Shown here: positions 7,641-16,879 of the stretch, one piece after another
Layout: each line of letters begins with the position of its first letter
How positions within the stretch are numbered: the stretch's first letter is position 1
NCBI GenBank assembly: GCA_009784975.1
Contig: WQXG01000019.1
Location: 1-46,460, forward strand
DNA: 46,460 nt
DNA from: Treponema sp.
GTDB lineage: Bacteria; Spirochaetota; Spirochaetia; Treponematales; Breznakiellaceae
Direction of reading: 5' to 3'
Notes under the pieces: generated by a model
The model's database searches: none
What the model was told of the DNA's origin: nothing
What the model saw: the letters and a program-made list of their open reading frames with translations, nothing else
Translations under genes and position numbers: made by a program

Positions 7641-10440
7641 TCAGCATCTGACGGCATAAAACCTGCACATCTTCTGCTCTTACTCTCCTTATAGCATCCG
7701 GTCTTAAATTCAGTCTGTTAAGAGGCGTATTGTAAAGCGCATGGGAATTCGCATAACTTTGCGCTATATGCAAATTTCTTTGCATGGATCTTTCATGCCC
7801 CATTAAAAGAGCTTCTTTTGCCTTGTTAAAGGTTTCTATGCTTACGGGCTGTGTAAATATTTTTGTTATACTTTCCTGTACAGCGGCTGCCAGCTCTTCT
7901 ACACGCTCCGGATTGCACACAAAATATACACTTAATCTGTACTCGCCGTCCGGTATTACAGAAACAGACGCGCCTGCGGAAATTGAATATACCCCGCCCA
8001 TTTTTTCGCGTATTTCATCGGTTAGCAGTATATCAAGATATTCTGACAGAACTGCCGCACTCTGATTTGTATGTTCATTAAAAACAGAAGGTGCTGACGC
8101 AAACCATCCAAGATAGACTGTACTCCTGTCATCAACTCCTCTGAAAATTTCCCTTTTGCCTCTTAAAGGACGAGTTATCCCAGGATCATTCCAGCTATTC
8201 ATTGATGCTGTATTTGGAATGGAAGCAAGATACACAGCCGCGTATTCTCGCATTGTTTGCGAATCTAAATTTCCCGTAAATACAAATGTATAATCTGCCG
8301 GGTTAATGCATAATTTTAAAAATGAAAACGCGTCTTCTATGGAGACACTTTCCAAATCTTTTAATTCCAGAGGTTTAAACAGCGGATGGTTATTATTTAT
8401 TATTTTTGTTAATTCACGCGAAAAATATCTTTGAGGATTATCATCCTGATGAGCCAGATTTGTTTTATATTGATCTATCATGGCAGCAATTGCGTTTGTA
8501 TCCAGTTTTGGCTGCGTAAAGAAAAGATGCAGCATTTCAAAAAGAGTTTTTAAATCCTGTGTTGTAGATGAACCCTGAAACCCGCGGTAATATCCGGAAG
8601 TCCAAAAAGAAGCGGAAACCTGCTTGCCTGTCAGCTTATTGACCATATCTGTGCGCGAATGAGGTCCTAAACCGGAAACCTGAAGCATTTCCGAAAGCAA
8701 ATTAACGGAAACAATTGTCTGCTCTGTTGCATTGGCAGTTCCTCCCCTCGCTATTGAATACAGTATAATTTCGTTATTCCTGTTTGCTGTTTCCTTTAAA
8801 ATTACTTTTGCGCCGTTGGATAATTCCAGAATATAAGCGCCCGTTTGTACATCCAGATTATCTGATATTATTGCCCCAGGGGCAGGAATCCTGTCCAGCA
8901 ATTCGCCTGTTATTGCGGCATCCTGTCTTGGAGTTATCCTTGCGTTTTTTGCTTCCCTAAAAATCGCACTGATTTCTTCTTTGGAAGGAAGATTATCTTC
9001 TTCTGCCTGCGGAGAAATTAAAAATACAATACAATCGTTTAGCTCAAAATATTTTTTTACTGCCCGCGATATTTCATTTTTAACAATTCCCGCAAGCAGT
9101 GATTTTACGGCATTTACTTCCCATTCAATTGATGCCATATCTTCGCCGAAAATAAAATGCCTTGTAATTCCCCTAACATAAGTTCTGGATTCCATCCTGT
9201 CTTTTTCTGACAGCTGTTTTTCCATAAAAGATACAAGCCTTAATTTTGCGCTGTCAATTTCGTTTTGTGTAAATCCAAACCTTTGAATTGACTCTTTTTC
9301 CAGAAGCAATTCCCTTAACGCCTCCTGTACATTACCTGTTTTTGGCTGCGTGCCCATCGTATAAAAACGGGAATTTGCGCCCCATCGCCAAATTCCGCCC
9401 CAGGAACTGTTTGAAGCAGAGTGCGGATTTAATTCCGCTTCTTCAAAACGCAAAGTAAGCATAATATCAATTAAATAATCAATAACCGATTCGCGGTAAG
9501 AAGCAATTGTTCCCCTTTTTGATGTCTGTCTTTGTTTGTAATAAATGTTAAAACTTATTGATGTCAGTTCCGGTTCTGTAATAATTTCTATATGAAAATT
9601 GTCCTTTTTTGGAGGAGGCAAATCATAACGGGGACGGTTAACAGGGTTTTCAGATTTTGGCATATTAAAATGAGAAACAAGTTCCGCTTCCAGTGTTTTT
9701 CCGTCAAAATCACCGGCAAAAACAAGAGCCATATTATCGCTTTTATACCATCTTTCATAGAAAGCACTTATCTGCTGTGACGTTGCGTTTTCTATTATAT
9801 CCGCAAGCCCTATAACATCCCTGTTTTCGTAAGCGGAGCCGGAAAATAAAACAGGAAGTGTTGTCCTTCTTACTCTTTCCATAGCTCCGGACCTTGTGCG
9901 CATTTCTTCTAGCACTACACGGCTTTCGCTTTTTACATCTTCTTCATTAAAACTTACTTTATAAGTCCAGTCATCAAGAATTGCAAGCGCTCTTTGCGGT
10001 ATACGTTTAATGCCGTTAACTGTTTCTACAGGAACATCAAAGTGATATACTGTCTCATCGTAAGAAGTGTACGCGTTTGCGTCCGGTCCAAAGCGCATTC
10101 CAAGCGAGCGAAGATAATCAATAAGCTCATTTTCCGGAAAACGTTCTGTTCCTTTAAAGGCAAGATGTTCCGTAAAATGCGCAAAACCTCTCTCCTCATC
10201 TTTTTCTACAACAGAGCCGGCATTTACAACAAGAGCAAGATTTGCCCGGTTTTCCGGCATTGTATTTTCAAGTATATAATAACGCAGTCCGTTAGGTAAA
10301 ATTCCTGTTATTATCTTTTCAGAAAGCGGAACTTTATCTGAAGCATTTCCAAGTCCGGCAAAATCTGCCGTTGCGCATGTAAAAACAAATAATGTTAATA
10401 CAATAAAAGCAAAAAGGCTTTTAATATTTTTTTTAAACAT
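7597..10440 (-). CDS. M16 (pitrilysin/insulinase) family zinc protease, exported
   Basis: This 947-residue protein has the inverted zinc motif HFTEH (H88, E91, H92), which defines M16 peptidases. A later Glu near 172 is a candidate third ligand. Two M16 halves follow, the second (about 520-947) lacking the motif, as expected for the inactive domain. The N-terminus is a signal sequence; Cys22 in LFVFTC could be a spirochaetal lipobox, so periplasmic or lipid-anchored location is likely. Homologues degrade peptides or process envelope proteins. It is the last gene of the division-flagellar run and overlaps fliJ by eight bases, so it is translationally coupled to flagellar export genes. A role in flagellar or envelope protein turnover is inference. 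Confidence 0.85.
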   Translation of the reverse strand: MFKKNIKSLFAFIVLTLFVFTCATADFAGLGNASDKVPLSEKIITGILPNGLRYYILENTMPENRANLALVVNAGSVVEKDEERGFAHFTEHLAFKGTERFPENELIDYLRSLGMRFGPDANAYTSYDETVYHFDVPVETVNGIKRIPQRALAILDDWTYKVSFNEEDVKSESRVVLEEMRTRSGAMERVRRTTLPVLFSGSAYENRDVIGLADIIENATSQQISAFYERWYKSDNMALVFAGDFDGKTLEAELVSHFNMPKSENPVNRPRYDLPPPKKDNFHIEIITEPELTSISFNIYYKQRQTSKRGTIASYRESVIDYLIDIMLTLRFEEAELNPHSASNSSWGGIWRWGANSRFYTMGTQPKTGNVQEALRELLLEKESIQRFGFTQNEIDSAKLRLVSFMEKQLSEKDRMESRTYVRGITRHFIFGEDMASIEWEVNAVKSLLAGIVKNEISRAVKKYFELNDCIVFLISPQAEEDNLPSKEEISAIFREAKNARITPRQDAAITGELLDRIPAPGAIISDNLDVQTGAYILELSNGAKVILKETANRNNEIILYSIARGGTANATEQTIVSVNLLSEMLQVSGLGPHSRTDMVNKLTGKQVSASFWTSGYYRGFQGSSTTQDLKTLFEMLHLFFTQPKLDTNAIAAMIDQYKTNLAHQDDNPQRYFSRELTKIINNNHPLFKPLELKDLESVSIEDAFSFLKLCINPADYTFVFTGNLDSQTMREYAAVYLASIPNTASMNSWNDPGITRPLRGKREIFRGVDDRSTVYLGWFASAPSVFNEHTNQSAAVLSEYLDILLTDEIREKMGGVYSISAGASVSVIPDGEYRLSVYFVCNPERVEELAAAVQESITKIFTQPVSIETFNKAKEALLMGHERSMQRNLHIAQSYANSHALYNTPLNRLNLRPDAIRRVRAEDVQVLCRQMLINGPVQVVLYPVKP

Positions 10441-10867
10441 TTATTCCATTCCTTATTGATCTTGCTGCAAATAATTCATCTATTTCATTGTCGTATCTTT
10501 TTCCCATTTCTTTTTTGTATTCTTTTTCCTGTTTTTCCTTTAATTTTTCCATAGCGGTAAGCTCTTTAAATGCTTCCATGTATAATTCTCTTTTTTCTTC
10601 TACTACATTCTGCGCAAGCGCGGCTTTTTCCATTAAAATTTCCGCTTCCTGATCCAGTCTTGTTATATAATTGTTCCACATTATAATTTGGGAAGGATCA
10701 TTAAAACGCTCTGTCGCCGCATTATGTTTCTTTACAGCAGTTTCCTTAATTTTATTTTCTATTTCATTTAAAATGCCAATTGCGTATCCCAGAGCCATTT
10801 TACATTCTTCTTCGTTAAATTTCTTTAATTCCAGGATTTTTTGCAGATTAAATTTAAATTTTCTCAT
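10433..10867 (-). CDS. fliJ: Flagellar export protein FliJ
   Basis: FliJ is the small coiled-coil stalk protein of the flagellar type III export ATPase complex and escorts chaperones to the export gate. The 144 residues are almost entirely charged, heptad-like helix, beginning MRKFKFNLQKILELKK, a typical FliJ N-terminus. Its ATG shares one base with the fliI stop (TAATG), and its stop lies inside the start of the M16 protease gene. Sequence conservation in FliJ is low, so position after fliI supports the call strongly. Confidence 0.85.
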   Translation of the reverse strand: MRKFKFNLQKILELKKFNEEECKMALGYAIGILNEIENKIKETAVKKHNAATERFNDPSQIIMWNNYITRLDQEAEILMEKAALAQNVVEEKRELYMEAFKELTAMEKLKEKQEKEYKKEMGKRYDNEIDELFAARSIRNGINV

Positions 10868-12396
10868 TAATTATTGTCCGGATTAAAATCTTCTTCATTG
10901 TTTACAGGTTCAGCATCAAGAATATTAATTCCGGGCATGGCAGAAAACAATGCCGCTACGCTGCTAAGCGCGTTTGCCGTTTCGCTGGAAGCAATTATTG
11001 CCTCTTTCTTTTTTTCCTTTATTACGCGGTTTGTTTTTATTTTTAAATTTTTGTCTGTCATTTCTTCCTGCGGAATTTCTATCCCAGATAATTCAGAAAG
11101 AGAAACAAGCGTTTCTTCTATGGAAGACGGCTCATCTACTGCCTGTATAAGGAAATTTTCTATAGCATCATGTTTTGCAATAGCCGTGTCTACAGAAGGA
11201 TTTGAACCGGGTCTGTACGCTCCTGCATTTATAAAATCTTCCATTCTTGCGTAATCTGCCATATATTTGCGGACAATTTTTATCGCTTCCATTGTTGAAG
11301 AGCCCGATATGGAAGGAGCAAGACGGGAGATACTGTGAAGAACATCAATCGGCGGATAATGATTTGCATGAGCAAGTTTACGCGAAAGAACAATATGGCC
11401 GTCCAATATACCGCGGACGGTATCTGTAACAGGTTCATCCATATCATCGCCGTCTACAAGGATTGTATAAAAACCTGTTATGCTGCCTTTTTCTGAAGTG
11501 CCAGACCTTTCAAGCAGTTTAGGCATGGAATCGAACATGCTCGGAGGATATCCTTTTTGCGCGGCAGGTTCTCCGCTGGCAAGCCCTATCTCTCTCATGG
11601 CGCGGGCAAAACGGGTAACGGAGTCAAACAGAAGCATTACATCCAATCCCTGATCCCGGAAATATTCAGCAACGGCTGTCGCGACATAAGCTCCCCTTAA
11701 ACGCGCAAGAGGCGGCGAATTGGAAGGCGTTACAACCACTACGCTTCGCGCAAGCCCTTCTGCAACAAGGTCTTTTTCTATAAAGTCATTTACTTCCCTT
11801 CCGCGCTCTCCAATAAGCGCTATAACATTTACATCCGCGTTTGTGTTACGCGCAATCATGCCAAGAAGCGTGGACTTGCCGATACCCGAGCCTGCAAAGA
11901 TACCCATTCTCTGTCCTTTTCCAACCGGCAAAAGTCCGTCAATTGCCCTAACTCCTGTTGTTATGCGATCTGTTATTCGTTTTCTTTTTAAAGGATCAGG
12001 CGGGCTTGTAATGGCAGGATATAAGCAGGCAGATGTAATGTCTCCCTTATCATCCAGCGGGTTTCCAAGAGGATCTATCACCCTGCCCAAAAGTTTATTT
12101 GACACAGGCACTTCCAGGCGGCTGCCCATAGCTATTACCCTGTCGCCTATTTCAATTCCGTCTGTTTCATCATATGACATCAATTGAACAATTTCATCGC
12201 GTAAACCTACAACTTCCGCTCTTATTTGCCCTCTTCCTTTTGGAGCTATTATTCTGCAGATTTCTCCTATAATTGCCTGAGGCCCTCTGCTTTCTATTAA
12301 CAAACCCTGTACTTTAGAAACCTTGCCTGTGCATTTAATCGGATCTATCCTTTGAGCGGATTCTATGTATTTGTCAAAAATTGTACATGTTTCCAT
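10867..12396 (-). CDS. fliI: Flagellum-specific export ATPase FliI
   Basis: FliI is the F1-like ATPase that energises substrate entry into the flagellar export apparatus. The 509-residue protein has Walker A AGSGIGKST (168-176), Walker B VMLLFDSVTRFA with the FliI-typical MREIGLASGEPA following, and the T3SS ATPase segment GYPPSMFDSMPKLLERSG. An in-frame ATG lies 18 bases upstream (12414), but AGGGAGG sits between the two, six bases before the ATG at 12396, so I chose the downstream start. It is flanked by fliH, its negative regulator and stator, and fliJ, its stalk. Confidence 0.95.
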   Translation of the reverse strand: METCTIFDKYIESAQRIDPIKCTGKVSKVQGLLIESRGPQAIIGEICRIIAPKGRGQIRAEVVGLRDEIVQLMSYDETDGIEIGDRVIAMGSRLEVPVSNKLLGRVIDPLGNPLDDKGDITSACLYPAITSPPDPLKRKRITDRITTGVRAIDGLLPVGKGQRMGIFAGSGIGKSTLLGMIARNTNADVNVIALIGERGREVNDFIEKDLVAEGLARSVVVVTPSNSPPLARLRGAYVATAVAEYFRDQGLDVMLLFDSVTRFARAMREIGLASGEPAAQKGYPPSMFDSMPKLLERSGTSEKGSITGFYTILVDGDDMDEPVTDTVRGILDGHIVLSRKLAHANHYPPIDVLHSISRLAPSISGSSTMEAIKIVRKYMADYARMEDFINAGAYRPGSNPSVDTAIAKHDAIENFLIQAVDEPSSIEETLVSLSELSGIEIPQEEMTDKNLKIKTNRVIKEKKKEAIIASSETANALSSVAALFSAMPGINILDAEPVNNEEDFNPDNN

Positions 12397-12428
12397 GAAG
12401 CCCTCCCTCTTCATGTATCTTACAACAT

Positions 12429-13610
12429 TTAGTCTGACTTTCTTTTGCCTAAATGTTCAATTATTTTTTTATCTGCTTCTCTTTTTCCTTTTGTTGCCAT
12501 AGTGGCAAGAGCTGCCAATGCCGCAGATGCTGTAAGCGCCGCATTTGCTCCCTGCGAAAATTCATCATCTTCAACTTCTTCTTCCTCTGCCTGATTATCC
12601 AGCGCGTTCATCAATGACGATGTCGCTGCTATATCGGCGCTTAAATTCGCGGTTCTTACAACAGGCACAGGAGTATTTTCCTTTATTTTTGATCTTATGG
12701 GAGAAATTTCAAGTATTTTGCTTTCCAGTTCCGCAAGCTGACTTGCTATCCTTGCGTCTATCTCGCCGAAATCTGTTTCTATGACGCAGCCCCCGGAATC
12801 AACAGAACTGTCTTCTACTATCTGAATTGATTTTGCTCTTTCCATATACTGGATAAAGTCCTGTTTGTGTTCTGTAGCAAGTTTTAAATCTGCAATGTTA
12901 ACCCTTATGATTATATCGCCTTTGGATTTTACTTTTCTTAAAGCCTCTATTACATTGGAGATTATAATATTGCGCTGGTTTTCTGATATTACTTTAATAA
13001 CTTTTCGTGAAATCAAAAGAACAAGGTCAACTATCTCTTTTTCCGTTTCGCTTAAAATCTCTCCTCTTTTATCCTGCGCGCGTTCAAGCACCACTTGAGT
13101 TCTTTCTATAAGGCGATCTACTTCCGCTTTTCCGTCGGCAAATCCGGCATTACGGCCTTCTTCCCTGCCGCTATCACGCGCCTCTTTGCGTTCTCCTTCT
13201 ATAGACTGCCGTATCTCGTTTTCTATTTCCCTTGCCTTAAACTGCGCGTCAGAAATAATACGTTCCGCTTCTTCCTGCGCCTGCTGTTTTATAACAAGGG
13301 CATCATCAGATTGCCTTTTAACTTCTGCAAAAGCTGCTCTTTGAGCGTCCTGTACGATGTTTTCCGCTTCAGATCTGGCTGAAGCAAACATCCTTTCTTT
13401 TTCTTCTTCCCAGTGAGCTTTGAACATTTCTGCTTCACGGCGAAGATCATCCGCGGTGGGACCCCGGTATTCTTCTATCTTAACTTCTTCATCTGCCAGC
13501 TCTTCTATAGGAGCAAGATGCGCAAGATCCGGAAAAGAAGTAGGTGATTCAATAACTACCTTGTCAGGAAGAGTTACCAATTCTGTCGGCCTAAAAACAG
13601 CTTTTAACAT
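12429..13610 (-). CDS. fliH: Flagellar assembly protein FliH with extended C-terminus
   Basis: FliH binds and restrains FliI and tethers it to the C-ring. Residues 55-200 form a long charged coiled coil with glycine-spaced GREEGRNAGFADGKAE (148-163), the typical FliH helix. Residues 200-300 carry the C-terminal FliI-binding domain (NVIEALRKVKSKGDIIIRVN, then DSGGCVIETDFGEIDARI). The protein is 393 residues, and the last 90 or so are an unusual tail: an acidic stretch EEEEVEDDE (342-350), an Ala/Thr-rich stretch and a basic end. I know of no function for this tail. The gene follows fliG after 83 bases of palindromic repeats, unlike the near-zero spacing of most neighbours. Confidence 0.88.
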   Translation of the reverse strand: MLKAVFRPTELVTLPDKVVIESPTSFPDLAHLAPIEELADEEVKIEEYRGPTADDLRREAEMFKAHWEEEKERMFASARSEAENIVQDAQRAAFAEVKRQSDDALVIKQQAQEEAERIISDAQFKAREIENEIRQSIEGERKEARDSGREEGRNAGFADGKAEVDRLIERTQVVLERAQDKRGEILSETEKEIVDLVLLISRKVIKVISENQRNIIISNVIEALRKVKSKGDIIIRVNIADLKLATEHKQDFIQYMERAKSIQIVEDSSVDSGGCVIETDFGEIDARIASQLAELESKILEISPIRSKIKENTPVPVVRTANLSADIAATSSLMNALDNQAEEEEVEDDEFSQGANAALTASAALAALATMATKGKREADKKIIEHLGKRKSD

Positions 13611-13620
13611 GTTACCTCTT

Positions 13621-13646
13621 TGGTGCCAGACTCTTGTCTGGCACCA
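13621..13646. repeat. Palindromic repeat, copy 3, in the fliG-fliH gap
   Basis: TGGTGCCAGAC (13621-13631) and GTCTGGCACCA (13636-13646) are perfect 11-base inverted arms around a TCTT loop. The arm shares GGTGCCAGAC with the repeat at 908-940. In the mRNA the hairpin would end just before the fliH ribosome binding site (AGAGG), where it could affect fliH translation or mRNA ends. Confidence 0.8.
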
Positions 13647-13656
13647 GTTTTATAAA

Positions 13657-13703
13657 GGTCGTTTACGACCTAGGTCGTTTACGACCATGGTCGTTAGACG
13701 ACC
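13657..13703. repeat. Three tandem palindromes at the end of fliG
   Basis: GGTCGTTTACGACC occurs at 13657-13670 and 13673-13686, and GGTCGTTAGACGACC at 13689-13703. Each unit is a palindrome and they repeat every 16 bases. The last copy contains the two final Val codons and the stop of fliG, suggesting that the array grew by duplication of the fliG 3' end. Confidence 0.85.
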
Positions 13704-14746
13704 AGTTCGTCTTCGCCTGCGCGCGCAACAACGATTTCTCCGGTATCTTCCAGGTGGCGGATAATGGATACGATCTTTTGCTGCGCTTCTTCAACATCCT
13801 TTAAGCGCACAGGACCCATATACTCCATGTCTTCCTTGAGCATACCGGCTGCGCGTTTACTCATGTTCTTGAAAATCTTGTCCTGTACTTCCGAATCAAC
13901 AGATTTTAACGCTTTTGCAAGTTCCTGAGAGTCTACTTCGCGCATAACCTTTTGAATGGCTTTGTCGTCGAGCATAACAATATCTTCGAATACGAACATC
14001 CTCTTTTTAATTTCTTCCGCAAGCTCAGGATCTTCGTCTTCAAGAGCTTCGATAATCTGCTTTTCAGACGCGCGATCTACAAGGTTCAGAATTTCTACGA
14101 TGCTTTCAACACCGCCTGCCGCTGTGTAGTCTTCGCTGGAAAGTGAGGAAAGTTTCTTCTCCAAAACCCTCTCAACTTCGCGCAATACTTCCGGGCTTGT
14201 TCTGTCCATTGTCGCAATACGGCGCGCTACATCGCTTTGTACTTCATGCGGAAGATTTTGCAGAATGATTGACGCCTTGTTAGGTTCAAGATACGCGAGA
14301 ATAAGAGCGATTGTCTGCGGATGCTCCTGCTGGATAAAGTTTAAAAGGTGCGCGGGATCTGTGCGGCGGATAAAGTCAAAAGGACGCACCTGAAGGCTCG
14401 ATGTAAGACGGTTGATAATATCAATTGCTTTCTGGCTTCCCAGTGATTTTTCCAGCAATTCCCTCGCATAGTCGATACCGCCCGTAGAGATAAACTGATT
14501 GGCAAGCATCAACTCCTGAAATTCCTGCAGGATTGCGTCTTTTTGTTCGGAATCAATTGTTTCAAGCCTTGCTATTTCAAAGGTGAGAGTTTCTATTTCA
14601 TCTTCACGCAGGAATTTGAATATTTCCGCGGAAATTTCCGAACCTATTGTTACAAGGAAAATAGCCGCTTTCTGGCGCCCTGTATATTCCTTTGCGCCTT
14701 TCTTTTTGGCTGTACTCCCTGTTGCGGGGATCATTCCTTTTGCCAT
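13694..14746 (-). CDS. fliG: Flagellar motor switch protein FliG
   Basis: FliG forms the top of the C-ring, couples torque from MotA and binds FliF and FliM. The 350-residue protein has the FliG N-domain (GRQKAAIFLVTIGSEIS), the middle-domain EHPQTIALILAYL motif, and the C-terminal charged torque helix region (LDDKAIQKVMREVDSQELAKALK). It ends in the hydrophobic-acidic EDELVV. The N-terminal extension (about 20 residues, AKGMIPATGSTAKKKGAK) is short and flexible. An upstream GGAGG inside the fliF 3' end supports the ATG at 14746, three bases after fliF. Spirochaetes often carry two FliG proteins; this one is in the standard fliF-fliG-fliH position and is presumably the functional switch protein. 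Confidence 0.95.
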   Translation of the reverse strand: MAKGMIPATGSTAKKKGAKEYTGRQKAAIFLVTIGSEISAEIFKFLREDEIETLTFEIARLETIDSEQKDAILQEFQELMLANQFISTGGIDYARELLEKSLGSQKAIDIINRLTSSLQVRPFDFIRRTDPAHLLNFIQQEHPQTIALILAYLEPNKASIILQNLPHEVQSDVARRIATMDRTSPEVLREVERVLEKKLSSLSSEDYTAAGGVESIVEILNLVDRASEKQIIEALEDEDPELAEEIKKRMFVFEDIVMLDDKAIQKVMREVDSQELAKALKSVDSEVQDKIFKNMSKRAAGMLKEDMEYMGPVRLKDVEEAQQKIVSIIRHLEDTGEIVVARAGEDELVV

Positions 14747-14749
14747 ATA

Positions 14750-16465
14750 CTATTCCTCCAAAAGCCAGGTTCTGATGAGCTGAGCGGCATCTTCAGGATG
14801 CTCTTTTGCCATATTGATGGCATTTTCTATCAGCTCCATCCTTTCGCGTTCTGCGTAAGAAATGGATACTTCCATTCCTTCGTTTTCCGCCTCGGCCATC
14901 GCGCTTTCCCGCAATTCCTGCTGACGCCTTGCCCGTTCTACTTCGGCAATTCTTCTGCGGCGATCCATCTCGCGGGATATCGTTCTTATCAGCATAAAGG
15001 CAAATAAAAGTAATGTCAAACCGGATACAATTACAATAATGGTGGTCTGCATCTGTTTCCGCCTGGCATGAGCAAGGTCTTCTTCCATATGCTGCTGGGC
15101 ACGGTCAATACTGATATTATGCACATGAACCTGATCTCCCCTTGCGGAATTATACCCTACGCCGCCCCGAATTAATCCTTCTACCCTGCGCAGTTCCTCC
15201 GGCGGAATTTCGATATATTCCCTGTCAATGCTTCCATTGGGAAGTACAACGGGATTCCCCTTATCATCGTATTTTATTTTCCATGATCCGTCTATGTTTA
15301 CAGAAACAGTTACACGGCCGATTGAAGGGCTTCTTTCTTCCACAATCTGCCTTTGGTTAATTTCATTATTTTCTACTACCATTTCCTGATTCATTTCGCC
15401 TGCCATACTGCTTATATCAGGGTATGACGGAGTTACCTGCCCCTCCATTCCGGGAGGACCTTCCGGGTGAAATCCTGTTCCCCTGAAATTTGTACTGGAG
15501 GCGGTTCTGGAGCGGAGAATATATTCAAGAAGCACAGAATCATCATACGGAAGACCGGGTGTCGGAGGCTTCATGGTAATTGGAAAATGTTCCAATGTTT
15601 CTATGGTCATCTTGGAAAGGTCGATATCAAATTTTATGTTAAGATGCCTTACCCGGTCTTTGGAATAAATTCCCTGAAGGGAAGAAAGCACAACATCGCG
15701 GTAATGTTCTTCTACGCGCCTTATTAATCTTGTTTCCTGTTCAATCTCAAAAATTCTGTCAAGGCCTGCGAAACTCGCAAAATCATTTAAGACATTTCCC
15801 CTGTTATCGGTTATTACGATATGTTCCGCTTCAAGCCCTACAACAGCAAACTGAAGAAGCTTTTGAATACCTTCTATTTTTTTGCGGTTTTGCGGAGACT
15901 GGGTAATATCACTTCCGTGTTTGGGAGTAATGCGTACGCTTGCGGATACCGGCTTTTGATCCCTTGTAAAAAGTTCCCTTGGAGGCCAGCCGATTTGCAA
16001 TCCGACATCATCAATATCTTCCATTGCTTTTAAGTGTTCAAGAATCATCCTCTCCTGAGCCCGGCGTAAATTGACATTACGTTCAAAATCGGTAATTGTC
16101 CATCTTTCCCTGTCAAAAATCGCCCAAGGATCTATCCCTCTGGGAATCAAATCTTCCCTGATAAGGATTGTTCTCATGCGCCTGGCTGTTGCCGCATCCG
16201 GAACCTGTACAAGCCCGTTTGCGGAAACAGAAACCTTTACATTTTCTTCATTGATGCGAAGCACAATCCTTTCCAGCACATTTTCATCCCTTATCGGCGC
16301 ATCAATTACTGATACCAATACAGGTGATGATGAAACCCTGAAAAGCGCTATTATAACTCCGATTACAACAACGGCGATTACAGAAAAGATAATTCTCTGC
16401 TGCATTGACCAGCCTGCCCATAACGCGGCGGCTTTGGTAAATATTTTTTTAAAAAACTCGTTCAT
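14750..16465 (-). CDS. fliF: Flagellar MS-ring protein FliF
   Basis: FliF builds the membrane MS ring on which the motor and export gate assemble. The 571-residue protein has a first membrane helix at about 23-43 and a second at about 473-495. Between them lies the large periplasmic part, with the ring-building motif domains (residues 50-230, including VNLRRAQERMILEHLKAMEDI). A cytoplasmic tail of about 75 residues ends AAQLIRTWLLEE, the typical FliG-binding end. A G-rich ribosome binding site (GGGGGGGGAA) precedes the ATG. The order fliE-fliF-fliG matches other spirochaetes. Confidence 0.95.
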   Translation of the reverse strand: MNEFFKKIFTKAAALWAGWSMQQRIIFSVIAVVVIGVIIALFRVSSSPVLVSVIDAPIRDENVLERIVLRINEENVKVSVSANGLVQVPDAATARRMRTILIREDLIPRGIDPWAIFDRERWTITDFERNVNLRRAQERMILEHLKAMEDIDDVGLQIGWPPRELFTRDQKPVSASVRITPKHGSDITQSPQNRKKIEGIQKLLQFAVVGLEAEHIVITDNRGNVLNDFASFAGLDRIFEIEQETRLIRRVEEHYRDVVLSSLQGIYSKDRVRHLNIKFDIDLSKMTIETLEHFPITMKPPTPGLPYDDSVLLEYILRSRTASSTNFRGTGFHPEGPPGMEGQVTPSYPDISSMAGEMNQEMVVENNEINQRQIVEERSPSIGRVTVSVNIDGSWKIKYDDKGNPVVLPNGSIDREYIEIPPEELRRVEGLIRGGVGYNSARGDQVHVHNISIDRAQQHMEEDLAHARRKQMQTTIIVIVSGLTLLLFAFMLIRTISREMDRRRRIAEVERARRQQELRESAMAEAENEGMEVSISYAERERMELIENAINMAKEHPEDAAQLIRTWLLEE

Positions 16466-16485
16466 TTCCCCCCCCTAGGTTTATT

Positions 16486-16851
16486 TTATCTTGTGTTAAT
16501 TAAATCTCTCCAACCCTGAACCAATCTGCTAAGAATATTGCGTGTTATTCCAAGAGCCATGTTTGCTTCAGCCTGGGCTATTGTAAGATCATGAATATCA
16601 ACAGATCCCGGATTGATAATTGCCTGCTTGTTCAGTTCGCTTGCATGCAGCTGCGCATCGGATACATTATCCAGCGCTTTTAACATTGAATCAAAAGTTC
16701 CAATGCCTGTTTTATCGGAAACTCCCCTGAACATTTGAGTATTTTCCGCCGCATTCCCGGACATGTGACCTGCATGTGTTTGAAGCATAGTGGCTGCATA
16801 ATTTTTTATTGCAGACTCACTTATAAAAGCCTCGGTACCAAAAATTTTCAT
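16486..16851 (-). CDS. fliE: Flagellar hook-basal body protein FliE
   Basis: FliE joins the MS ring to the proximal rod. The 121-residue protein has the family C-terminus (LTIAQAEANMALGITRNI, then LVQGWRDLINTR). The N-terminal half is longer and less conserved than in many bacteria. GGGAGG precedes the ATG. It stands between flgC and fliF as in most spirochaetal flgB operons. Confidence 0.9.
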   Translation of the reverse strand: MKIFGTEAFISESAIKNYAATMLQTHAGHMSGNAAENTQMFRGVSDKTGIGTFDSMLKALDNVSDAQLHASELNKQAIINPGSVDIHDLTIAQAEANMALGITRNILSRLVQGWRDLINTR

Positions 16852-16879
16852 AATTCCCTCCCAATCTTTAACTTATTTT

